Shown here: positions 54,258 through 64,000 of the stretch, in pieces
Numbering within the stretch: position 1 is the first letter of the stretch
How the letters are laid out: each line of letters opens with the position of its first letter
NCBI GenBank assembly: GCA_907165275.2
Contig: OU015675.1
Location: 2,435,501 to 2,499,500 of the forward strand
Length of the DNA stretch: 64,000 bases
Direction: 5' to 3'
DNA from: Zygaena filipendulae
Taxonomy: Eukaryota; Arthropoda; Insecta; Lepidoptera; Zygaenidae
The notes under the pieces: model-generated
Databases searched by the model: none
Seen by the model: the letters and a program-made list of their open reading frames with translations, nothing else
Told to the model about the DNA's origin: nothing
Program-made: the position numbers and the translations under genes

Positions 54258-55592
54258 ATGAGTGCGTGGACGGAGGAAGTGTTGTCCTGGCACGAGGAGC
54301 AGCTAGGTTTGACCGAATTGCAGAGCTCTACAAGAAGAAAACATCGCACGGCACCTTACAGACTACACCGGCCGCATTTGTCTGTGCCCCACACGGTAGT
54401 GGAGCAACCGGCCGAGCCCACCGGGACGCATATCTCGAGGCTCTATCCCGAGATACTGGCGTTGATTTTCGAGAAGTTACCGGTCAAAGACAGGGGCCGA
54501 GCGGCGCAGGTTTGTCGTGCGTGGAGGGATGCGGCTGATAGACGCTCTGTATGGCGCGACGTGGAGGCAGCTCTGCACCTCAGAAGACCATCGCCGGTAC
54601 TGTTCCAGTCGCTGGCGCGCCGTGGAGTGAAGAAACTACAGGTTTTATCATTAAAAAGGGGACTAAGAGACGCTGTCGCATCGTTACCCGGTTTATCATC
54701 TTTATCTCTAAGTGGTTGCTATAGTGTAACGGACGCTGCTCTAGCCAGCGCGTTCGCTGGTGAGTTGCCTACTTTAAAGAAGTTAGATCTATCACTCTGC
54801 AAACAAGTGACCGACTCCTCGTTGGGAAGAATAGCGCAGTCGCTCAAGAGTTTAGAAGAGCTCGAATTGGGTGGTTGCAGTAACATAACGGACACGGGAT
54901 TGCTGGTCATCGCTTGGGGACTGAGGAGTCTGCGCCGATTGAATCTGCGGTCGTGTTGGCACGTGAACGATTCGGGCATCGCCCATCTCTGCGGCGGGGA
55001 AGACACGAGGGGGACGCCGGCGTTGGAGCACTTAGGATTACAAGACTGCCAAAGATTGACCGACGAAGCGTTGAGACACGCCGCAACAGGTCTCACCAAA
55101 CTGAAATCAATCAATCTTTCTTTCTGCGTGGCCGTGACAGACGCCGGCTTAAAGCATTTATCACGATTGCCGCATTTGGAAGATGTGAATTTGAGAGCTT
55201 GCGATGGAGTTTCTGACGCGGGTGTGGGCTACTTAGCGGAGAGCGGACGTCTGAGAGCTCTCGACGTGTCCTTCTGCGACAAAGTCGGCGATGAGGCCTT
55301 GTCCCACGCCACTTTAGGCCTATCCGGACTCAGGTCGTTGTCCCTGAGCGCTTGCCGGCTCACAGACGAGGGCCTAGAGAGGGTAGCGAGGTTATCTCAA
55401 CTAGAGACGCTTAATATAGGCCAGTGTACACGCGTCACCGATAGGGGACTGCGTGCGCTAGCGGAAGGGCTACGCAACTTGAAGGCGATAGACTTGTACG
55501 GCTGTACGTGTATCACGCCGCAGGGCCTGGACTACATCGTGAAGTTGCCGCGGCTTAGTGTACTCAACCTCGGTCTGTGGCATGTACGGTGA
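54258..55592 (+). CDS. ppa: F-box/LRR protein, ppa (FBXL14) orthologue
   Basis: A 444-residue protein in one uninterrupted exon. After a poorly conserved N-terminus comes an F-box at about 60-105 (LYPEILALIFEKLPVKDRGRAA followed by VCRAWRDAA), which binds Skp1. From about 125 to the end run roughly a dozen cysteine-containing leucine-rich repeats of the form L.LS.C..VTD.GL, ending in LNLGLWHVR. This is the architecture of FBXL14, called Partner of paired in Drosophila. It is the substrate receptor of an SCF ubiquitin ligase that degrades Paired in flies and Snail-family factors in vertebrates. The start is the first ATG after an in-frame break, with a CACAATG context. AATAAA at 55688-55693 is a likely poly(A) signal. 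The ORF is much more GC-rich than the flanks. It is transcribed divergently from Wnt5. Confidence 0.93.
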   Translation: MSAWTEEVLSWHEEQLGLTELQSSTRRKHRTAPYRLHRPHLSVPHTVVEQPAEPTGTHISRLYPEILALIFEKLPVKDRGRAAQVCRAWRDAADRRSVWRDVEAALHLRRPSPVLFQSLARRGVKKLQVLSLKRGLRDAVASLPGLSSLSLSGCYSVTDAALASAFAGELPTLKKLDLSLCKQVTDSSLGRIAQSLKSLEELELGGCSNITDTGLLVIAWGLRSLRRLNLRSCWHVNDSGIAHLCGGEDTRGTPALEHLGLQDCQRLTDEALRHAATGLTKLKSINLSFCVAVTDAGLKHLSRLPHLEDVNLRACDGVSDAGVGYLAESGRLRALDVSFCDKVGDEALSHATLGLSGLRSLSLSACRLTDEGLERVARLSQLETLNIGQCTRVTDRGLRALAEGLRNLKAIDLYGCTCITPQGLDYIVKLPRLSVLNLGLWHVR

Positions 55593-55687
55593 CCACACAC
55601 ACACTAGTGCAGTGTCTCGACGTGTTGTGTGCGTGCGACGGCCATGTTGAATCGAGGGAGCCGCCAAGGTTGTGTGCTTGGACAGTG

Positions 55688-55693
55688 AATAAA
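55688..55693 (+). terminator. Likely ppa poly(A) signal
   Basis: AATAAA 96 bp after the ppa stop. Further AATAAA words near 57515 and 57590 could define a longer 3' UTR. Confidence 0.5.
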
Positions 55694-58429
55694 TGAATTT
55701 AACCAATCTTAAGGTATTATTAACACTATCGAACTTTAACGAATTAATAATAATAGGACAAGGGGTCGCTTTCATCGTGAATTGTTTGTCGATTTACGTT
55801 ATCGTTAAGTATGTAGGTTACCTATACAATTGTTTCTTGGAACTTGATGGTTTTGTTTGTAATTTTTTTTCAGTTACGTTTGGTTTGTATTGAAAGTTGC
55901 CCCGATGCCTAGTCGCAGTGTACGAGTATAATCAGGCCTTGTTACAAGCGCTATTTGGTAGTTATGTTACGAAATTTCCGTTTATAAACAAGTTATTCCA
56001 GTTATTGTTTGTTTGATGATTAATTCAGCAAGTTTGACACGCTTGGATGAGGTCTGATTTTTATCAAATATTAGACATTATTGCTCCATTAGTTAGGTAG
56101 ACATTTAGCCATTCTTCAAATTGTAAATTCATGTTTTTAATTCGATCCTATGCATTTTAGGTAGGTATAAGATTTACTTGAATGTTGTTATTTTCTAATT
56201 TGGTGCAGTTAAGTTTATTTAATCAATTAAGTTTGAGAGATGATTTATTTCACTGGAAATTTGACATTTATTGTGCCTATACTTACATCGTAATATTTTC
56301 ATTATTTCTGAATTTAATGCTAAATCATATTCAGTGGGTAACAAGCTTTTCTGACACACAGTATCCATCTGAAAATGCCACGACGGATCGTGTGAGCCAG
56401 GTGTTAGTACAAAGGTGATGTCACTATACCGTCAGGTGGCTTTCGTATCTGACTGCTTTTGTTGAGCCAAAAACGTTGAAACATAAGAAAGTTCGAAACC
56501 TTATTACTATAACTCCGGAAAGTCTGAGTAAAAGTTCGTCTAAATCTAGACTGGTATGTTTTTTTAAGCCCAACATTATTATATAGAATGTCTTTGATGC
56601 CCAAATATTCAGCGTTTTATAAGCAAAAGTTCATATAGCTAGTTTAAATCTTAAAGTTATTAAACTAAGATAAACTCATTGAAGTAACAGGCATAGAGCC
56701 GCATTCGGCGCAACAGAGTAATGCAATTTCACGGGTGGTGAAACCACCTTACTACACTTATGTCCCAGCTAAAGTTTTTTTTTGTGATTTAATTTCGAAC
56801 GGAATTTTTATCAAAACAAAACAACGAATATGTAGGTACTCGGCCTTTGAAGCCTGCTTTGAAATGGCTTCACGCTGCTTGAGGTCGTCCTGTACCTGTA
56901 TTAATTGTATAGTTATAATAGGTATTCTTTACAAATGCACTAACTAAAACTTTTAGCATCTGAATTTTTAAAGATGCTTTATGTAGTATGAACCATTTTT
57001 TAAAAAAAACATTATACATAATTATGGTTAGGTACTGTCAAAGGACAACAAGCATAAGGTACAATAGTTTTCGAGTTTCTAAAGTAGAGAAAAACTAACA
57101 AAAAAACTTTTTGTGTGAAAGTTTCTATTTCACGAAACAAGATGCATTCCTTCGTCCAATAGAGACGTTAATACAATAAAAAATACGAGTTTTTGTAGGT
57201 CTATCCCTTGCGGCAAGTTTTGGGAAAAGAATCAGGTAAAAATTCGAAAATCCCGGAACCAAACTGTAGGTTAGAAGATATAATAACTTGGGCAATTTAT
57301 TATAAGTCAAAAATATTTGTCTCTCAAACCTCAACGATCTCTATTAATATTATATAATAACACGTATAATAAATAATACGTAACATTTGATATTACTCTA
57401 GTTGTTTGATTTTTTTATACTTATTATTACGTACTACTTGTTTATTTTTGTAACATATTATAATTTTTAAACTTTTATTAATGCACTTTTTGTGATAGAT
57501 GCATGAGATCGAATAAAAAATTTGTAAATGAACGTTGTATACTTCATCAATGAATACGTTGTTTTTGTACAAAAATTATAAATAAAAAATGTAATATAGA
57601 ATTGAAATGTATTAAAGTCATCGTTTAAGTTACAAACTATATACGAGTATGTCGTTTCTTTTTTCCCATCAATCTGACCTTTTTGAAGAAACTTGGACCG
57701 AAATTGTTTATGCCGTCAAAACTTGATACCATACATATTATATCGGTAATTTCATTAACCGTATAAGTACATAGAACTAATTACAACAATACCAAAAGTT
57801 ACTAGGACTATAGCAAAAGATAGTAATCTAAAAGAATTCCCAGCATAATATTATTTAGGTTAAATATGTAGCTAGTACCTATATAACTACATAAACTAAA
57901 AAAAAGATAGGTATATTTATTCAATATAACCATTAAATATCAAATGTACATAATATATTTTATAATATACATAATTTACAGTCCATCTAGGACTCCAAAT
58001 GTTGTTCAAACGATATTTTTATGTTCGATTTTATTATTAGACGAAACATATCTGACGATTTACGACTTAGCCTGACAATAATACGGAATAACCGGTTGTT
58101 TCGACCACCTGCCGTCGTTTCACGACACGGAGTTATATTCAAATGTGTTTTTATAAAGTTTTTTGCATATATTACGCTATTGGAAAGTTTCTAAAATACT
58201 GTGGGAAAGAGGTTTTGTTAAAACACGTTGTGCATTAGTTGCTGGATAGAAATGCAAGTCTCTTTACTAGCAACCTTCCAATGATGTGCTAAAATTTCAT
58301 TACAACCCCACCATTAGATAGGTACTTTACCAGGTATATCGACTATAGTGTCGTTTTTTTTTTTATCTATAGTTGTACATTTAGTTTCGAGATTTATTAG
58401 ATGTCAAAAGTTCAGTCCTCTTTACATTA

Positions 58430-58690
58430 ATAATAATAGTAAACAATAATCAACTTCACAACACACAGATCTACTTGATCCCACACTAAGCTATACCTAA
58501 GCTTGTGTCGTGGAAACCAAGCAAACGTGGTATATACTACATATTATTACATATAATATATAAACGCCCAGACTGGAAAACCGAACCCTGTGTTCATCAC
58601 ACAAAGTCCATCCCCACCGGGAATCGAACACGGAACCTCTTGATTAGCGGGCAGGCATGGTGGTCACTGGACACCATACTTTGCCAATCG
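58430..58690 (-). mobile_element. tRNA-derived SINE
   Basis: On the minus strand it carries a polymerase III B-box (GTTCGATTCCC, near 58619-58630) and an A-box-like CCAGTGACC upstream of it, then a body with GATGGACTTTGTGTGATG. It ends near a TTATTATT tail. Confidence 0.6.
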
Positions 58691-59659
58691 GGTCGTCGAC
58701 ATTGAAAATCCGTCTATTGAATATTCCAACTTTCAATGCTGTAGCGGTTTCGAAGTAAAGAGGTAAAGATAGTGGTAGGTAGATCCCCTTTTATATTTTA
58801 TCATGAGACTTTTGCTACTAGTACTTCTACTATTCTAGTTTATAGGAACCTACTTGATAAAACTTTATATTGGACACAGAAGGAAATGCAATCCGAACTC
58901 GCTTATGATACCTATAATATATTAATTATAAATATATTATAAATTATTTCATTGTAAGATTTCTCATTTAGATTATGATCTCAGAGGAATCTTACAATAA
59001 AATAATTCTTATTTGCGGAATAAGTTGAAGACCGAAAATCGCGACTTTTAATTGAGTTTGTTGCACAAATGTGTTGTGGGTGTGTAAATTGCAGTATCTA
59101 CCAGTCTACGTTCAGGTAGTGCAGAGAATACAAGCGCTGGGTAAACCACTTAATGTTCGGTTATAAAAAATCCTAGAATCAATCATTTTAATACAGATCA
59201 TTTTAATCAGAATGCTTTTAAATAAAAAGAATAACTATAGCAAATAGTTTACAACAAACGCGTGCGGAGATATCGCGAGACTGAGTAAATACATACATAC
59301 TGCATTTTCAAAGCTATGTTTGAAGTTTTAACTCTACTTTTGCAAGAGTTTAACCAAACGGATAAGCAAAAAACAGGTAGAACAATGGATACCTACACAT
59401 ATTAGGTATTTAGTTAAAAACAGACTAATTGAGAACTTCGAATTTTTTTTCTTAATTTTGTCAAAAATAATAAAATGTTAACAATTTTTTTTTTTATTGA
59501 GTACCTAAATCACATAAAATGTAGACAAAAGACAAATACTATTATTTTCCTAGGTAACCTAAGGCTACCGTTACCGTTACGCAGCAGGGCGAGAGAAGGC
59601 ACGAAGTAGGCGGAGGGCGAAGAGTGTCCCTGCTTTACGTACTAATAATAGGCTATTTC

Positions 59660-59944
59660 ACTATTTTTTTTTAGTCCGTCTTGTATTTTTTCTTTTTTTA
59701 CGTAATCAAAAAATAACAGCGATACATTGAGTTGAAATTTCGCGGGACGTCACTAACTAGTGCAGTTTGTATGGCGGCTTGTAGCGGTAAGTGACGTCAC
59801 GAGCCCCCACCCTAAACTTTAATGCGCTTTATCTTTGTGCATTTTCATTTATTTGAAAAATAAAAAAATACGTGTCTAATGATTTTTAATTTTCTAAAAG
59901 ACGGACTAATTAAAATTTTGATTTTCAAATGTTGTCAACATCCC
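59660..59944 (-). mobile_element. MITE with CRE motif, copy 3
   Basis: Reverse orientation, ending GTCAACATCCC. TGACGTCA at 59792; the partner site has mutated to GGACGTCA. Confidence 0.55.
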
Positions 59945-60205
59945 TATTGTATTCTTGAGTGTAAGAAATTATGGACCTATATAAAAAAATTGTAGGCATT
60001 AAACTTATGGAATGTAGGTAGGTATATGGAGTCGTTTGACGTTTCTGTTACTGATGTATCTATGTTATTTGTCTTTGCATAACACGTATGGCAAATATAT
60101 ACGCTTCTGATTATACTTAGTTAGTGCCAATTGAACTAGTTTTCGTTGATGGCCAGTGGTTTGGTACCGGACTGACGAGTGTCTATGTATGTGTAGTATT
60201 TAAGC

Positions 60206-60754
60206 GCTTATTACACCTTGCAATTTTAAGACACCAATTTAGTGCTCTAAATCGGATACAATTTAGGGTCGGTGAGTGAGAGAGAGAGCAAGTGACCTAG
60301 AGTAGTCGTTTTAGGGTACAATTTAGTGTAGTGTGATTACTCGCTCTCTCTCTCTCTCACTAACTGACCCTAAATGGGCATGTTGACTAATTTTTATTTT
60401 TTAGTCCATCGTGTAGATTATCAAAAAATATTGGACACATATTTTTTTTTTACGTAATCAAAAAATAACGGCGATGTATTGAGTTGAAATTTCGCGTGAC
60501 GTCACTATTCTGACAGTTTGTACGGCGGTTTTAGCGGTTAGTGACGTCACGACCCCCTCACCCAAAACTTTAATGCGCTTTATCTCTGTATATTTTAATT
60601 TATTTGAAAAAGCAAAAAATACGTGTCTATTGTTTTTTTATTTTCTAACTGACGGACTAATTAGACTTTTGATTTTCAAAAGTAGTCCACATCCCTATTG
60701 TATCCGATTTAGAGCCCTAAATTGGTGCTCTGAAATTGCAAAGTGTAATAAGCG
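60206..60754. mobile_element. Palindromic element with GAGA/CTCT arms, split by MITE copy 4
   Basis: Inverted ends share CGCTTATTACAC.TTGCAATTT (60206 onwards; reverse near 60754). The word TAAATCGGATACAATTTAGG on the left is matched in reverse only if the MITE at 60375-60695 is removed. Arms contain GAGAGAGAGAG and CTCTCTCTCTCTC. Confidence 0.6.
60375..60695 (-). mobile_element. MITE with paired CRE motifs, copy 4, nested
   Basis: 321 bp from GGGCATGTTGACTA to AGTCCACATCCC, with TGACGTCA at 60497 and 60542. It interrupts a larger palindromic element (60206-60754), with AAT/TAT at the edges. Confidence 0.65.
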
Positions 60755-60814
60755 TATTAAGGGGCTATATTTGGAAATAACAAACAAACGGTGTAAATAC
60801 AGTGATATCTATAT

Positions 60815-61012
60815 AGATATACCAATATTATAAAGAGCTCAGGTTTGTGAGTACTGAGTATGTGACATCCTAGGGGGTAATCTCTGGATCTATTGAACCG
60901 ATTCTGAAGGTTCTTTCACTTATAGGAAGCTACGGTGGCCCTGAATGACATAGGATACTTTTTATCCCGACATTCCCACGGGAACTCCGAACTTATGGAG
61001 GGTGATAAAGGC
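60815..61012 (+). mobile_element. Helitron-like fragment
   Basis: ACCAATATTATAAAGAGC start, one internal unit with GGATCTATTGAACCGATT and TATAGGAAGCTACGG. It lacks a CTAG end. Confidence 0.45.
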
Positions 61013-62094
61013 TTGCGCGGGCGACGAAATTACACCAAAAAAACCATGATAATACGTACTTACATTAATAGTTAGTGGAATTTAAGCTTTGGCAATAATT
61101 AATTGAATTTTATTCTTTTACTTAAAGGCAAAACACGATTACAATAAAAATTTTCTTTACCTATATAGAAAAAAAAACCCTAAGTAACTTAAAAACAGAT
61201 ATTCTCAGAAAATAAAAAATTTGTTTAGTCAGAATTTCAGTCATACGGCTTAATATATAACTTAAGTAGGTATTGTAATAGTTATACTTAATCGAAACTC
61301 AAACTCCGAGTTTCATTTCAGGGGCATTAGAAAACATTGATATAGCGGCATAGCCTCTTAAAGGACAGTCAAGTCAGTTCTTTGTCGGCAGCGTAGTCTA
61401 ACATTTTTGTATGGCATGTGTTGTCAGAATAATGTGGCCATTAGATAAGCTATTTCGGCATTTTTCTGCCTGTGTCGAGGTCAATGCTACGATTGGACAT
61501 CTTTAAGTACGATTATAATAACGACATCTCTACACTAAAGGATGTAGTGGTTGTAGTGTCTGAAACTGCTGCACTGATTTAAAAAAATCTTTCAAGGAAG
61601 GTAGAGTTCACAGTAGATAACCTATGTCACAGTGCCTACTGCAATTTTATCCTGGAATGAAGAGTTCTCGAGGGAATATAAAGAAACGTCTTTCTCAGAC
61701 TCATCAACGCTCACCCAAAACTACTAGAAGCCAAATAAAAAAAATATAAAATATAAAAAGTATTTTTTTTGCGACGAAAAAAGGCACTCTAAGAAAGGAA
61801 AGAGGAATGAAAGTATGTATGGAAGTAGGTAGGTACTATATCAGTTTTAAAGTTAAGAGACATTGGAAAACGGTATTTGGGCTCTTCCTTCCCTCTAAAA
61901 AAAAACATATAATTCAAAGCTTTCTAAGAGGATGAAACGAGGGTGATCGCGGTTATATGCTAGTATAGGTAAGTACTTAATACATTTATCTATAAGTATA
62001 AATAAAAATGGATCGCCAAATGTGTCGCTAAGTGTATAACTTGCAAACGACTGCATCAAATTGGATAAACCTTTTTTTTGTGTTCGTTATTGTC

Positions 62095-62302
62095 AGGACA
62101 AGGTTTTTAGAAAAGAAGTTTGGAGTTCCTGCGGGAGTTTCGAAACTCACGCAGGTGAATCTCCGAAACGGTTGGACCGATTTTGACAGAAGTTTCACTG
62201 CTAATTAGCTGATGTCATTAGGAGTAAATAAAGCTACTTTGGAGTTCCTGTGGGATTCCTAAACTTAAACTCATGCGGGTGAAACGGGGCACATCTAGTT
62301 TT
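62095..62302 (+). mobile_element. Helitron-like fragment
   Basis: Ends GCGGGTGAAACGGGGCACAT then CTAG. The middle has GGTTGGACCGATTTTGACAG and GCTGATGTCATTAGGAG, like the piece near 38600. Confidence 0.45.
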
Positions 62303-64000
62303 ATATAAAATCGATGTGTATATTATGCATTATCTATCAGAGAGTTGTATGCTAATACGACATGAATAACCATTTTCTTATTATTTTTCGTCTGTAACTT
62401 TGTTCGGCTCTTTGAGTTAGTCTTCGGAACGATTAAAATCTCCTAAATATAAGAAATATCGAAATTTACGAACCGAAAAACGCAGGAACTTTATAGTGTT
62501 AAATAAACTGTTATTTATCCGTAGGTGGATTTGCTCTGTTTGTATGCGTATCACGGAAAATGTGCCTACCTACTACCTACCTGTATGACGGCTTTGAATA
62601 TAACTTTGCATGTTTGTTGCTTCACAGTATAACTCTATAAATATTTTTATTCTATCTATACCTAAGTACTAACATTACCAAGACGTAAAGTGTGTGAGTT
62701 TGTGAAGTTGTAGGGGTAATCTTTGGACTGGATCTCTCTACTGAACTGATTTAGAAAGCCACGTTATTTGTGATATGTACGAGGGCGACACTGAAAATTT
62801 CGGGAATCAAGGAAGTGACAATTAGCTAGGAAGTGACAAGGCAATTTAGTTTTGAAAATACTTACTTAAAATAAAGTAATCATTAGAACGACTCTGAGTG
62901 CAGCCGTAAGATTCAACCCATTCTCGAGTGTCTAAAATTACAAATACTTTGTAGATACTTTCTTTATGTCTCGTGCTCAAGACAAAAGAAAATAATATAG
63001 GTAATAAAGTATATAATTATCTAATACAAAAAAAAGGTCCATCAAAGTTTTGAATCGTTACCGACGCATACAAATTTTTACAATCTCCCATAAACTAATT
63101 GACAAAATGTGCAGTACAGACGCAATAAATACTTTCGTTTCGAAAAGGGATTAGAAAACAAGGAGAGAAAAGAAATTGTCCTTTTTCGTCACACTTTCTC
63201 ACTTGGATGATGCTATATTGATGCAAGCAATCCGTTTTACAAACAATGATATTCTATTGTCTGAAAAATATCAACATTAGAAAACTATTGAAGTGACATT
63301 AGTGAATAAATATTGATGACAAGAAAAAGCAATTTAAAAGTCAATAATGTACCTTTTTCAAAACTTTTGTTTTCTTTTCTATTGACAAAACATTTTGTGT
63401 CAGTAACATTTATTTTGTTTAATAAGTTTGAAGCTCGAAAATATTCTAAAACATATTTTCTAAAATAAATATTTCCGTGAATTAAGAAAAAAATATCAAG
63501 CTAGGGAAACCAAAGTTCTTCGCAAATGTAGAGTTGTAGAGTATCGAACTTCATCATTGTTTTGGAGCCAATTACGAATAAATTAGACGACCTACTCAGC
63601 TAATTCTTTCAACTTAATTTGTGTATTTACACATTTTAAGAATAAACAATTTTTCAATAACTATTTTTAAAGTAAAATAGGAGGAATAGAAATCAGCATG
63701 TACAAAATTTAAAATGTTGTCTATTGGCTCTATAATTAAGATACATACAACTAATCGAATTACTTTACCGATTTATTTCAATTCACCTGAATATAAAATA
63801 ATAATAATAGTAAACAGAAGCAAATAATAAATAAGTCTCTGTATTTTGGTGGTAATTTTACCAACTTGCAACTAATAGAGGTTAAATTACTGTAATAGGC
63901 ATGTCGCGACGCAAATAAGTAGCACAAGTATCTACCTATGATAAAATAGACGTTGGTACGTTTCGGTACTTGCGGTGTTGTCTCCCACAACTCAGCAGAC

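Larger units (their letters stand above)
55700..64000. other. Region downstream of ppa
   Basis: AT-rich. The first 1.9 kb may include a long ppa 3' UTR. Beyond it are the SINE (58.4-58.7 kb), two CRE-bearing MITEs (59.6-60.7 kb) and Helitron-like fragments. I find no gene in 55700-64000; the open frames here are short and lack domains. Confidence 0.55.

Overview
The window is insect nuclear DNA, almost certainly from a moth or butterfly (Lepidoptera). It is AT-rich, intron-rich and full of short dispersed repeats. The repeats are of kinds typical of Lepidoptera: Helitron-like elements ending in a CCGCGG hairpin plus CTAG, the GTCGGTTAAAAATA repeat, tRNA-derived SINEs and CR1/Jockey-type LINEs. 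There are no bacterial-style operons, no CRISPR array and no recognisable tRNA or rRNA gene. The species cannot be named from the sequence.

Two conserved genes frame the window. On the minus strand, four exons of Wnt5 can be assembled with matching splice phases: 41999-41881 (signal peptide), 15065-14809, 6753-6573 and 1018-907. They give the first 223 residues, and the gene continues beyond position 1. On the plus strand, 54258-55592 is an uninterrupted F-box/leucine-rich-repeat gene (ppa/FBXL14), preceded by a GC-rich leader. The two genes diverge and are separated by about 12 kb in which I see only repeats.

Wnt5 intron 1 (15066-41880, 26.8 kb) holds a cluster of six small secreted-protein genes on both strands. 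I assign them to the MBF2/REPAT family, an insect family of gut and salivary secreted proteins that includes the pathogen-responsive REPAT proteins of moths. Five have an uninterrupted reading frame: 17958-18317 (-), 20638-21057 (-), 21546-21923 (+), 24429-24767 (-) and 26909-27256 (+). The sixth is a divergent four-exon gene at 35004-38889 (+). This gene-within-gene cluster is the most interesting part of the window.

Mobile DNA fills most of the rest. Wnt5 intron 2 carries a LINE with both ORFs open (8.1-13.0 kb). Intron 1 carries a very young Ty3/gypsy-type LTR element (30260-34632) with two 157-bp LTRs that look identical, a 5-bp target duplication and a deleted reverse transcriptase. A MITE family at four sites carries CRE motifs (TGACGTCA), and one copy sits inside another palindromic element. 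Helitron-like copies, some with internal tandem repeats, are scattered throughout.
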